Shown here piece after piece: positions 8,002 through 17,300 of a stretch of 32,995 nucleotides of DNA. The stretch comes from Acetivibrio cellulolyticus CD2 (GTDB lineage Bacteria > Bacillota > Clostridia > Acetivibrionales > Acetivibrionaceae): positions 2,093,925-2,126,919 of the forward strand of contig NZ_JH556653.1 in the NCBI RefSeq assembly GCF_000179595.2, read 5' to 3'. The notes under the pieces are model-generated. The model was not told where the DNA came from. It saw only the letters and a program-made list of their open reading frames with translations, and did no database searches. Position numbers and translations under genes: made by a program. How positions within the stretch are numbered: the first letter of the stretch is position 1; every line of letters begins with the position of its first letter.

Positions 8002-8080
8002 GGATTTTATGCCGTAATTCTTTTATAACTCAACCTTCCTGCAAAGCCCTATACAACAGAAACACAACAAAATACTCCAC

Positions 8081-8374
8081 TCAAAGAATAATCTTACTAT
8101 CGCTTTTACCTTCTATCTTTCCTATTCCATAACCATAGCAAAAAGACTGATACATGCTGGCAACTATCAATGCACTCAAGTAATCTCTCTCCTCCTTGTC
8201 AAGTCCTCTATCCATTACTTTGAGAAAGTCCTGAGTTTTATCTATTGCAATGAGTCTCATAGCTTCCCTTGTACCTGTAAGTTCATGTTCAAGTTTGTTT
8301 CGTGCCTGCTTCAAATACTCCTTTATAGTACTTTCAAAACCGTTGTTCTCATAGAATTTCTTACCTGCTCCCAT
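8081..8374 (-). CDS. Hypothetical 97-residue protein
   Basis: I do not recognise this protein. It is mostly helical, with a charged N-terminal half (about residues 14-60, rich in Lys, Glu and Arg) and a more hydrophobic stretch near residues 66-82 with several aromatic residues (ASMYQSFCYGYGIG). No signal peptide or catalytic motif is visible. It is likely a real gene because GGGAGGG lies directly upstream of the ATG and the frame does not overlap a better gene. It lies downstream of htrA but is separated from it by a strong terminator, so it is probably read from its own promoter. Confidence 0.5.
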   Translation of the reverse strand: MGAGKKFYENNGFESTIKEYLKQARNKLEHELTGTREAMRLIAIDKTQDFLKVMDRGLDKEERDYLSALIVASMYQSFCYGYGIGKIEGKSDSKIIL

Positions 8375-8433
8375 TTTTGCCCTCCCTGATTTAAGCTTAC
8401 TGTAATTCTTTCCATTTTACCAATAATGATACA

Positions 8434-8477
8434 TAAAAAAAGAAAAGCTCTAGAACAATTAAGTTCTACAACTTTTC
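8434..8477 (-). terminator. Rho-independent terminator of htrA
   Basis: A 15-bp stem with a few mismatches (8442-8456 with 8463-8477) is followed on the minus strand by a run of U (A-run at 8434-8441 on the plus strand). It lies 11 bp past the htrA stop. Confidence 0.85.
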
Positions 8478-8488
8478 CATCTTTTACG

Positions 8489-9667
8489 CTACCTCGTAAC
8501 AAGTCCATCCTTTTCCTTTGCAGCAAGCTTAATAGAAGAATTTTTAGTAGCATCACCTTCACGATAGGTTATAGTTATTGTATCTCCGGGCTTCTTGGAA
8601 TACATGTATGCCCTAAGCTGCATCATTGTATTTATTTCTTTCCCATCAACTTCTGTCATTATAGACCCAACACGTAATCCGCTCATATAAGCAGGGCCAT
8701 TTTCATCAATATTTGAAATATACACGCCGGAGTCAATATTTATAGTATTATCAAGATATGGGACCACTTCCTTATCATATGCAAATACTCCAAGATAGGG
8801 TTCAACAAAATCTCCACTCTCAATAAACCGGTTGACTATCGGTATCGCTATATTTATGGGCACTGCAAATCCTATCCCCTCTGCTGTGGTAACCTTGACA
8901 GTGTTTATCCCTATAACCTGTCCTTTCGAATTTAGTAGTGGTCCTCCACTGTTTCCAGGATTTATGCTTGCATCAGTTTGAATAAGATCCTCCATATAGT
9001 TTGTACCACCATCAGTATCAATCTTAATTGTTCTATTCAAAGCACTTATTATACCCGAGGTAACAGTTCTCTGAAATTGAAGCCCTAACGGGTTCCCAAT
9101 AGCTATTGCAGGTTCACCCACAGTAAGTCCGGTTGAGTCTCCAAAAGGTATGGCTTGCAATCCGGTTGCATTTATTTTTACAACTGCAAGGTCTAAAATT
9201 GGATCTGCCCAAACCGTTGTTCCATCTATATTCCTACCATCCTCCAGTGAAACAATTATCCTCTTATTTTTTCCACCCGCAACGTGATGGTTGGTAAGAA
9301 TGTAACCATTTGAACTTACAATTACTCCAGAACCAACACCCCAGCTCTCTGAGTTTCTATCAAATATAGAACTGCTGGCAACTTTCAGTACCGAGATACC
9401 AACAACCCCAGACATTGCGGATTTCGCAACACCCTGAATAGTACCACCTTGAGTAGTATTATTCGGAGTTTGTTGCTGCTGTATTGAAAGCGGCTGTGGT
9501 ATGGGCTGATTTTTGGTTTCTCCAACTTGTGGCTGCTGTTCAACATCTCTCACTATATACTGTGACGCAAATAAGAACAACAGTACCCCTACACCCAAAG
9601 AAGTTACAAGCGCAGTCAAAAATGTTTTTACAAATCCGCCTTTTCCTCTATTTCTATCCTCAAACAT
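8489..9667 (-). CDS. htrA: HtrA/DegP-family membrane-anchored serine protease
   Basis: A 392-residue envelope quality-control protease. A short basic cytoplasmic N-terminus is followed by one membrane helix (about residues 15-37), a Gln/Pro-rich linker (about 42-72), a trypsin-like domain, and one C-terminal PDZ domain (about 290-380). The catalytic triad is intact: H128 in TNHHVAGG, D159 in DLAVVKI and S240 in NPGNSGGPL. The active site therefore faces the outside, where it would degrade misfolded exported proteins, a useful task in a heavy secretor of cellulosome parts. AAAGGATG precedes the ATG at 9667. It appears monocistronic, with its own terminator. Confidence 0.93.
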   Translation of the reverse strand: MFEDRNRGKGGFVKTFLTALVTSLGVGVLLFLFASQYIVRDVEQQPQVGETKNQPIPQPLSIQQQQTPNNTTQGGTIQGVAKSAMSGVVGISVLKVASSSIFDRNSESWGVGSGVIVSSNGYILTNHHVAGGKNKRIIVSLEDGRNIDGTTVWADPILDLAVVKINATGLQAIPFGDSTGLTVGEPAIAIGNPLGLQFQRTVTSGIISALNRTIKIDTDGGTNYMEDLIQTDASINPGNSGGPLLNSKGQVIGINTVKVTTAEGIGFAVPINIAIPIVNRFIESGDFVEPYLGVFAYDKEVVPYLDNTINIDSGVYISNIDENGPAYMSGLRVGSIMTEVDGKEINTMMQLRAYMYSKKPGDTITITYREGDATKNSSIKLAAKEKDGLVTR

Positions 9668-9796
9668 ATTATCATCCTTTTAGTGTTTATTTTTTATTAT
9701 TTCAAAAATATAATAAAAGGATTCACATAAATAGTAAAAATCTTAGTTGGGACATTTAGCACAACTCGATTTTAGGTCATTTGCTTCGTAAGTTCC

Positions 9797-9830
9797 TAAA
9801 AAATTACAGCCTTATATTTTTTAAGGCTGT
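9797..9830 (-). terminator. Terminator of the mscS-DUF951 pair
   Basis: A perfect 9-bp stem ACAGCCTTA / TAAGGCTGT (9806-9814 with 9822-9830) is followed on the minus strand by a U run (A-run at 9798-9803). The upstream arm overlaps the DUF951 stop codon. Confidence 0.8.
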
Positions 9831-10027
9831 ATTATATCATCAGCTGATTTTATAACCTTTTTGATACTTTTTTCAAACTTTGTTCTCGGAAGCATAACCT
9901 GATGGTCACAGCCCAAACATTTGATTTTGAAATCCGCACCTACCCTAGTTACTTCCCATTCCTTACTACCGCATGGATGCTGCTTTTTCATCTCTACAAC
10001 ATCACCAATGGAAAACTTATGATTCAT
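9821..10027 (-). CDS. DUF951 small cysteine-containing protein
   Basis: A 68-residue protein of the DUF951 family, which is widespread in Firmicutes. The family hallmarks are visible: GDVVEMKKQHPCGSKEWEV near the N-terminus and KCLGCDHQVMLPR in the middle. One Cys plus a CxxC pair suggests a small zinc- or nucleic-acid-binding fold (inference). Its ATG overlaps the mscS stop in ATGA, so the two are translationally coupled. GGGAG lies within the end of mscS. The same pairing with MscS-type channels is common in related genomes, but the biochemical role is unknown. Confidence 0.85.
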   Translation of the reverse strand: MNHKFSIGDVVEMKKQHPCGSKEWEVTRVGADFKIKCLGCDHQVMLPRTKFEKSIKKVIKSADDIIQP

Positions 10028-10905
10028 TTTTGCTGCTCCCTTCTGCTTTTATCCACTACTAATGTATATTTATCAGTAAAATCAATTTTCTCTTTTGAAA
10101 ACTCTTCTTTTACAAGCAGCCGTATCCTTCTCTCAACTTCCAGATTCTCCTCAGCAATGGCCTTGGCAGTAATTCTAAGATTAAGGCCTGCTTTCCCAAG
10201 CTCTGTTATTCCCAGCACCTTTGCCTCTTCACGGATATTACCCATCTCCGAAGAAACCTGTTTACATATTTTTTCTGATATTTCAATAGCTTTCTTTATA
10301 TCTGTATTGTACGAGAGGGGAATGTCAACGTTAACAGCTTTGTCTCCCCTGCTATGGTTGATAACCTTTTTTATTTCACCGTTTGGAATAATGTAAAGAT
10401 CTCCATTTCCACTCCTAAGTCTTGTAACCCTTAGCTGAAGCTCCTCTACGACACCTGTCATATTATCCAATGTAATGTTGTCTCCTACACTGTATTGATT
10501 TTCAAATACCAGAAAGGCTCCGGATATGACATCCTTTATCAGACTTTGCGAAGCAAACCCAATAGCTATTCCTCCAATGCCAGCAGCTGCCAAAATAGGC
10601 TGCAGGTTAAAAGCAGTAGACAATATTGTCAGGATAGCAACACCTGTCAATATATATACAGAGTATTTAAATATGCTCACGAATAATGTAGATAATGTAT
10701 CCACCCTTTTGCGGTCTATGTATTTAAAAGATTTCTGTTTTTGAAACAGCTTCCTTATCACAAAACTTCCTATTCTGGTCAACACACCCGCAAGTATCGC
10801 AACAACTACAATTTTTATAACAATCAATGCAGGGCCATACAATCCTCCTAGAATTGACTTTAAATTATCAGGTACCCTTTTTATTTGATCTAAAAAGTTG
10901 TTCAT
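10024..10905 (-). CDS. MscS-family mechanosensitive channel
   Basis: A 293-residue small-conductance mechanosensitive channel that would open under membrane tension and release solutes during hypo-osmotic shock. It has three N-terminal membrane helices (about residues 24-48, 68-88 and 93-125). The pore helix carries the Gly/Ala-rich pattern AAAGIGGIAIGFASQSLIKD. The beta domain follows (FENQYSVGDNITLDNMTGVVEEL), then the mixed C-terminal domain with the PNGEIKKVINHSRGD segment. GAGGAGG precedes the ATG at 10905. It forms a two-gene operon with the overlapping DUF951 gene and ends at the shared terminator. Confidence 0.92.
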   Translation of the reverse strand: MNNFLDQIKRVPDNLKSILGGLYGPALIVIKIVVVAILAGVLTRIGSFVIRKLFQKQKSFKYIDRKRVDTLSTLFVSIFKYSVYILTGVAILTILSTAFNLQPILAAAGIGGIAIGFASQSLIKDVISGAFLVFENQYSVGDNITLDNMTGVVEELQLRVTRLRSGNGDLYIIPNGEIKKVINHSRGDKAVNVDIPLSYNTDIKKAIEISEKICKQVSSEMGNIREEAKVLGITELGKAGLNLRITAKAIAEENLEVERRIRLLVKEEFSKEKIDFTDKYTLVVDKSRREQQK

Positions 10906-11062
10906 GGAAACCTCCTCAATATTTCTATACTTAAAAATATGAACATGTTAAAGAAACAATACCTTTTATAATAGTATAAAAGTGTACAAAAGTAGTTGAA
11001 GCCTTCACTTCTATAAAGTCAGAATTTGAAATTGCTACCAGCTCTTTAAACCACTCATAGTA

Positions 11063-13024
11063 CTAAACATTGTTAAACATCCTGACGAGATTAATACTGT
11101 TATTATTATTGCTCTTTTTAACCTTTTCTATTGTTCTGTTAATATAGTCACAAAGCTTTTTATCAAAAACCTCTTGTGTGGTCTCTTTGTTTTCAATCAT
11201 AGCAAGTCCCTTTTCCCAACTTGCAGTAAGCGATGGGCTTAAAAGCTCTTTAGCTGTCCTTCTGACAAGTTCCACTATTGCTTCTCCCTTTAAAGTAGGG
11301 GTAACCACCTGTGTTTTAGAATTTATATTTATATATCCAATGTCTTTAAGTTTCTTTATAATTCCTGCGCGTGTAGCAGAAGTACCTATACCGCTTGTCT
11401 TTATCTGCTCCCTCAGTTCTTCATCTTCAATAAACTTTCCCGCCTTCTCCATTGTAATTACAAGAGATCCGTCGGTATACCTAGGAGGGGGCTTTGTTTC
11501 CTTTTCCTCAAGATCAAACCCTTTTGTCTCGCATTTCTCATTTTTAGAAAGCAAATGGATTGGCACTTCTGTATAATCCTCTTCATCTTTAGCCTTACTT
11601 ACTTCATAAACTTCCTTCCAGCCAGCTTCCTTCAATGTTCTCGAACTTGTAACAAATATCTCATCCGCAACTTCCGTCTCAACCTTAACAGTGTTATATA
11701 CTGCCGCTGGGTAAAATATGGCTAAAAACCTCTTTACAATAAGGTTATATATTTTTTTCTCATCCTCACTCATCTTGTTCAAGTCAGCATTAACATAAGT
11801 AGGAATCAAGGCATAGTGGTCTGTCACTTTCTTATCATCAACATACCGTTTGGTAGACTTTGTTATCTTCAGTTCACCAAATTCCTTTATCCTCGATACA
11901 CAATCCTTGTAAGTTGGATTTAAAAAGAGCCCATTCAAAACTTTTGGCAATTCTCCCACTATATCTGTTGATAGTACTCTACAATCCGTCCTCGGATAGG
12001 TTATCAATTTCTTTTCGTAGAGACTTTGGGCAACCTCCAGGGTTTTATCTACAGGGAGCTTAAATTTCTTATTTGCTTCAGACTGGAGCTCCGCGAGATT
12101 AAATAGCAGCGGCGGCTGTTCATTCTTGCTTTTTATCTCAACCTTCTTTACTTTCCCTTCCCTGCCGTTTAGTTTTTCAATTATTGCTTCTGCTTCTTGT
12201 TTATTGATATACCTTTCACCGTCTTGAGCATCTTCATGGGGTTTAATACTTTTACTTCTTTCTGGAGCCCATTTGCCTTTATACTCAATCTTACTATCGA
12301 CTGATATAAAACTGGCAGTAATTGCATAATGAATTTTAGGGACAAAATTCCTAATCTCAAGTTCCCTCTCAGTAACCAGACCTAAAACGCAAGTCATAAC
12401 TCTTCCTATAGCAATAACCGAGGATTTGCTTTCTTTTAAAAGAGCAGACAGATTTCTTCCATAGAGGCATGTATAAATTCTGCTGAAATTCATACCAAAT
12501 AACCAATCTTCTTTGGCTCTGCTATAGGCAGCCTGTGAAAGTGAATTATATTCACAAATATCTTTCGCGCTTCCAATTCCCTCTTTTATAGCATCCTCCG
12601 TCTGAGAAGACACCCATACTCTTTTTGCCGGCTTGGTACTCCCGCTGTGTTCGTACACAAGCCTGAAAATATATTCACCTTCCCGCCCACTATCGGTGCA
12701 GGCATAGACAAAATCTATGTCTTCCCTAAGCATAAGAGTTCTTATTGTCTCAAACTGCTTTTTGGTCCCTTCATTGTCAATTACTATATATTTGTATTCT
12801 TCAGGAATTATCGGAAGATGATCCACTCTCCATTCCCTATAAGCTTCGTTATATGCATCAGGAAATGCCAAGGTAATAAGATGTCCAAAACACCAGGTGA
12901 TAACAGAATCCTTTGATTCTGCATAGCCTCTGGCTCTATCACTCTTTGAAATGCCTGCACCTAATACGGTTGCAAAACTCGCAGCTACTGATGGTTTTTC
13001 GGTTATATATAGATTTTTACCCAA
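11063..13024 (-). CDS. topB: DNA topoisomerase III (type IA)
   Basis: A 653-residue type IA topoisomerase that relaxes or decatenates DNA through a 5' phosphotyrosine link. The Toprim domain starts at the N-terminus (LYITEKPSVAASFATVLG), with the acidic site in YACTDSGREGEYIFRLVYEH. The active-site Tyr is Y343 in LITYPRTDCR. The GIGTSATRAGIIKKL motif near residue 550 is typical of TopB. The protein ends soon after the core (at SNNNNSINLVRMFNNV) and lacks the C-terminal zinc fingers of TopA, which supports topoisomerase III. It starts at TTG (13024) after GGGAGA. No convincing terminator is visible in the 157-bp gap to mscS. Confidence 0.93.
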   Translation of the reverse strand: MGKNLYITEKPSVAASFATVLGAGISKSDRARGYAESKDSVITWCFGHLITLAFPDAYNEAYREWRVDHLPIIPEEYKYIVIDNEGTKKQFETIRTLMLREDIDFVYACTDSGREGEYIFRLVYEHSGSTKPAKRVWVSSQTEDAIKEGIGSAKDICEYNSLSQAAYSRAKEDWLFGMNFSRIYTCLYGRNLSALLKESKSSVIAIGRVMTCVLGLVTERELEIRNFVPKIHYAITASFISVDSKIEYKGKWAPERSKSIKPHEDAQDGERYINKQEAEAIIEKLNGREGKVKKVEIKSKNEQPPLLFNLAELQSEANKKFKLPVDKTLEVAQSLYEKKLITYPRTDCRVLSTDIVGELPKVLNGLFLNPTYKDCVSRIKEFGELKITKSTKRYVDDKKVTDHYALIPTYVNADLNKMSEDEKKIYNLIVKRFLAIFYPAAVYNTVKVETEVADEIFVTSSRTLKEAGWKEVYEVSKAKDEEDYTEVPIHLLSKNEKCETKGFDLEEKETKPPPRYTDGSLVITMEKAGKFIEDEELREQIKTSGIGTSATRAGIIKKLKDIGYININSKTQVVTPTLKGEAIVELVRRTAKELLSPSLTASWEKGLAMIENKETTQEVFDKKLCDYINRTIEKVKKSNNNNSINLVRMFNNV

Positions 13025-13260
13025 AAATATCTCCCTCTTATACTATTATTCTTAAAAAGCTTGTCCTACTGAAGCTTTAAAAAATATATAGTTGGTCTGT
13101 TTATTGTAATGAATTTTTTACTTTGATTACTGCTGCCTCCACCCATATGACGCTAGGTTTATAGTATTAAACATAATTGTTCGTTAGCTCTAATAATTGT
13201 ACATTATTCACATCAAATCTTCAATACATACTAAAAAGGAAGTCGCTGATGGATTTTCTC

Positions 13261-13300
13261 AAAAAAATTATATCAGGTAGGTCAGCCCCACCCGATATAA
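13261..13300 (-). terminator. Terminator of yabG
   Basis: A stem of about 14 bp with one bulge (13268-13281 with 13286-13300) is followed on the minus strand by seven U (A-run 13261-13267). It lies 9 bp past the yabG stop. The remaining 240 bp up to topB (13025-13260) show no gene; a short AAAGCTT inverted repeat (13056-13062/13072-13078) lies in the topB leader. Confidence 0.85.
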
Positions 13301-13308
13301 AATTATCC

Positions 13309-14124
13309 TTATAATCTCTTGAGATGACCTCTTGTTCTGATGCCACCTATACCTTCAACACCCGAAATTGTCATTACTGCTACTTCCTGAGGTGTTACGT
13401 AGCGGCTTTCATCAGTAAGCGCCACTTTTTCACTTACAATTGCAGGATCTAAAGCATTAATGTTTATTCGCCCCGGCGAACTTGCAAAATTGGCGCCTGC
13501 ATTCATAATTCCTTCGAAATATGATTGGCATGCTCCTGCAAATATACATAACCTGTCATAACTACTTTCATATTCTCTGGCCAACTTTACAGACTGAATA
13601 AAGTATTTTGAATTTCTATAGTTTTCAATAGAGTTAAGATTACTTCCTTCCTTCTTTATACCATCATGGCCTGTCAAAACCAGTATATCAGGTCTATGAT
13701 CCTTAAGTGCACGGCTTACCAATCCCGGCTGTTCACTTTCCGCAGCAACTATCCCAATAATATTTATGCCAGCTTCTCTATAGTGATTCTTACATATGTT
13801 TAAAAACTTTTCGCTGGAATCCATCTGAAGTACCTTTCCTGGTCTGTCTCTATACCTATTGAGCCAAAACAACCTATTTGAAAATCCGCGTCTATAGGTA
13901 TTCCTTCTGGCATTAAATATGTCTCTCTGCAAATTCATTTGGACATTTTTGTAATCCTGCTTAATTAAATCATCACCACTTGAATCTGCTTCAATTCTGT
14001 AGAATACTCCCCTCAAAACATATACAGGTTTTATCCCTCCGTTAACGATGTCTATAATTGTAAAATAAATGTCCTCCCCATGGGACTTTCTAGTTACAAT
14101 ATCCCCAACTTTGTAGTCATACAT
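13309..14124 (-). CDS. yabG: Sporulation-specific protease YabG
   Basis: A 271-residue peptidase of family U57, which processes spore coat and cortex proteins during spore maturation. Hallmarks are the N-terminal YDYKVGDIVTRKSHGEDIYF region and the blocks LVLTGHDG (H153) and FAGACQSYFEG (C199). The conserved His and Cys are the proposed catalytic pair. The frame is open to 14151, but the ATG at 14124 is chosen because TAGGAGG lies 6 bp upstream. The presence of yabG shows that the host makes endospores. No clear sigma-K promoter could be fixed in the upstream gap. Confidence 0.92.
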   Translation of the reverse strand: MYDYKVGDIVTRKSHGEDIYFTIIDIVNGGIKPVYVLRGVFYRIEADSSGDDLIKQDYKNVQMNLQRDIFNARRNTYRRGFSNRLFWLNRYRDRPGKVLQMDSSEKFLNICKNHYREAGINIIGIVAAESEQPGLVSRALKDHRPDILVLTGHDGIKKEGSNLNSIENYRNSKYFIQSVKLAREYESSYDRLCIFAGACQSYFEGIMNAGANFASSPGRININALDPAIVSEKVALTDESRYVTPQEVAVMTISGVEGIGGIRTRGHLKRL

Positions 14125-14278
14125 ATTGATCCTCCTAAAAGAAGTATACATATTACATAATATGCAGTACCTCTTATAAGAGGGGCTTGGACCATCTGCC
14201 TGTTTTACATAAAATTTATTTTAGCATAATTAACAATTTAATATTTAGAAATAAGCCCTACTTTATGGATCCATAAAG

Positions 14279-14324
14279 AAACGCCAAGTGCCAGTAATTA
14301 GGCAATTACTGGCACTTGGCGTTT
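14279..14324 (-). terminator. Perfect 21-bp inverted repeat, terminator of the SLH-amidase gene
   Basis: Arms 14279-14299 and 14304-14324 are perfectly complementary around a 4-nt loop. On the minus strand the hairpin is followed by TTTCTTT. It begins 10 bp beyond the stop of the giant surface protein. On the plus strand the right arm is followed by TTTAACTTT, so it could also stop transcripts from the other side. The length of the perfect stem is unusual. Confidence 0.8.
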
Positions 14325-14334
14325 AACTTTACGT

Positions 14335-17300
14335 TTAACTTGGCACTTGCAATTGTTTTACTCCAAGGTATTCCATAATACCATCTGCTATTTCTCTGCC
14401 AATTTCTTCAGTGTTGTCAACAATCCATTGTGCATCCGATTCATTTGTGTGGAAGGAAATTTCAATAAGACCAGTAGTTGCATTTATATATTGTATTTCC
14501 TCGCATGCACTGCCTTCTATAAGACCTCTTTTCCAACCTTCTAATGCATCTTCCGGACGAACCGAGAGGACATGACTTTCAACAGCTTGTGCAAATTCTT
14601 TGCTTGAGATATCATCCTTCTTGTAATAAATCTCCATACCTCTGACATCTTTATTTTTACTAGCATTAGTATGGATTGCAAAATGGACATTTGGTTTTTT
14701 AGAATTGCTGTCAGCAGCTATTTTATCGAGATACTCTTTTTCTGATAGCAACCTCCATGCTTTATCACTTCTATATACTACAATTCCGTTTTCTGACAAT
14801 ATTTCCTCGACCACATCAGCAACATCGCTCATACGGTCATACTCTGTACCATAATCACCAACCCCAATATTATGTATCTGCAATGAAGGACTCAAGTACA
14901 CTGTCAACCCTGATGGGCAAGGTGATGGTTTTAAATTAATCTGTATACAAGGCCTGCCTTTAAGCCATCCGTCATCTGAAGCCGCCATTGCACCTTCATC
15001 GCTTAATGAGAAACTGCACGCTGGAAGAGTATAACCTATTTTTAAAGGTATCACATTTTTAAGTAAATACTGGCTGTATTTTTCTGACAGGTTACCTGTT
15101 CCGTTATTTGTAACCAGTTGATCAAACGTTGTTTCAACACCGTACCACCATCTGAAATTTACTGCATACAAGTCATATTCAATTATATTTGTTATAGCGG
15201 GCACACCTGATACCATTTCGTATGACTGCATTTTTGGTGCCCTCGAATTTAAGTATTGTGCAATCCTTCCTCCACCCTCTTTAAATAAACCTATATCAGG
15301 AATAGTTGAATAATCTGACTGTTCCAAACCGTTTATAAAGTTTCTATAATTTTCTCCGTAATGCGCGTAAGTAGATAATTTAGCTATTGCCTGGCTTTGA
15401 ACTACTCGTTTAGCATCATCTTCAAAATCAATATTTGTTCCGTTCTCTCCATCTGCTGCTTTTATATCAGCATAAGTGTCGAAGCTTCCTGTACCTTCAT
15501 TATAAAGTATTGCTATCAAAAGCCTCTCATCAAACTTAAATTCTCTTATTGGGTAAGTCAGTAGAAGCTCATAAAACTTGTCAACTTTTTTCTGATCCCA
15601 TAATAAAAGCTCAATAATATATTTTCCCATAGCTGCATGATTTGAACTAAATTGGGCTCTTTCACTTTCCAAACTAGATTTGGCACCAGCATTAATTTCG
15701 TTGCTAAAGTATTTATCATACGATGAAATAAGGTAATTAATTAGAGTATCTACTTTACCTTGATTTTCTGCACACCTTATTATACTTTTATTGTTTGAGT
15801 AGTCTTGTACTTTTGCAACCTGAGCATTTAAAGCATTTATCTTGTCTGTAAATATCCTGTTAGGATCACCTGCAGATGCATTTTTGTAGTTAGCTCCAGT
15901 GAGATAAATAAACTTTTGGTCTGCAAAGTTCCATCCGGTATCTTTATTAAAGCTATATTCTCTTCTAACAACAGCACCCTTTTCAGCTCCCACAAAAACT
16001 GCTGCTTTTAAAACAACAGAGTCATATTTTGCTGACTTGATCAAAACCATATCATTATACTCCGATGATAATGCTGTTGGTTCAGATCCATCAAGCGTAT
16101 ACCTTATTACACCACCACTAATTGCTGTTGACATAGACACGCTAATGTCACTATCGTAGGTTCCTGATGGAGAATTAACTTCAGGTACAGCTAAAATATT
16201 TTTTACAATTACACTATAAGCCTGAGTTGCCAAAATAACTTCGTCACTGGCATTCAATCCTATAACTACAATTTTATAGTTTTTATTATTGTCCAGCTCT
16301 TTTGTATCAAGCTTTAGGTTATAATCGTAAGTTCCGGGTATTACCTTAACCAAGTCAGAGCACATTTCACTTGCTCCGGATGCATTCTCCACAGAAATCT
16401 GAAGATTTTGTATAGTATCCAGCTCACCTTTAAGGCTTACGTTTAAATCCAACGTTCCGCTTACAATAGCAGTCTTACTGGCATCAATACTCTTCCATAT
16501 AAGTTTCCCGTCAGCATCCACTAATATTGCATGCTCCGCAGATTCTACCACTGTTCCGTCGCTTAATACAGCTGTTATCTTAAACACATGTCTTCCTGTA
16601 TCAAGTATCTTTACTGATTTCTCAAACCTGGCTACACATGCAGTTCTTCCTTTAAATACCTTTGATCCATGATCCATCACAAACTTGTTTTTACAAGTTG
16701 AATCCCCAAGTATGGTATCAAGAGTAATCCACTTGCCACTGCTTAATCTGAATTGTATTGCAGCATAAGAAATATCCTGACTTCCTTCAGGCAAAAACAT
16801 GTCTGCACTTATCTTGTAGCTTTCAACTGATTTTCCAGACTCAGGGGTAACATTTATGTTTCTAATCTTTACAGTAGTATCCTTTATAACAGGGTTGGTA
16901 AAATAACTCCATGTATTAATTTCATGATCACTAATTGAGAGAGCCAATTCACAATCAAGTTCCACGCTGTCAGGAAGGCCATCCGAATCAGTATCAGTTT
17001 CCAGATCTGCCTTATCAGGAACTTTATTCAATTTAACAACACTCATATCAAAAAGCCTTATCCATGAACCATCCAATGTTACATCTTTGATCTTTGAACT
17101 TAATTCTCTTAAAACCTCTGCAAAGTCAGAATTAATATCTGCAAAAAGTCCATTGGTTTCGGTATAAAGACTATTGTATACGTACTCATAACCAATATCT
17201 GAAACAACTGATGTTATTATACCGTCATTCTTAAGCAGGTCAATTTCCTGCGCCATGGTTGTAACATCTGTAAAGTGTGTGCCATCTTTGTAGTCTGCAT

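Noticed and set aside
13056-13078. AAAGCTT inverted repeat in the topB leader as an attenuator
   Set aside because: The stem is only 7 bp, and the U-rich stretch after it on the minus strand is short and broken; there is no alternative pairing to support regulation.
14170-14183. CCTCTTATAAGAGG palindrome upstream of yabG as a regulator site
   Set aside because: Short, with 6-bp arms at most; no known regulator pattern and no repeat elsewhere in the window.
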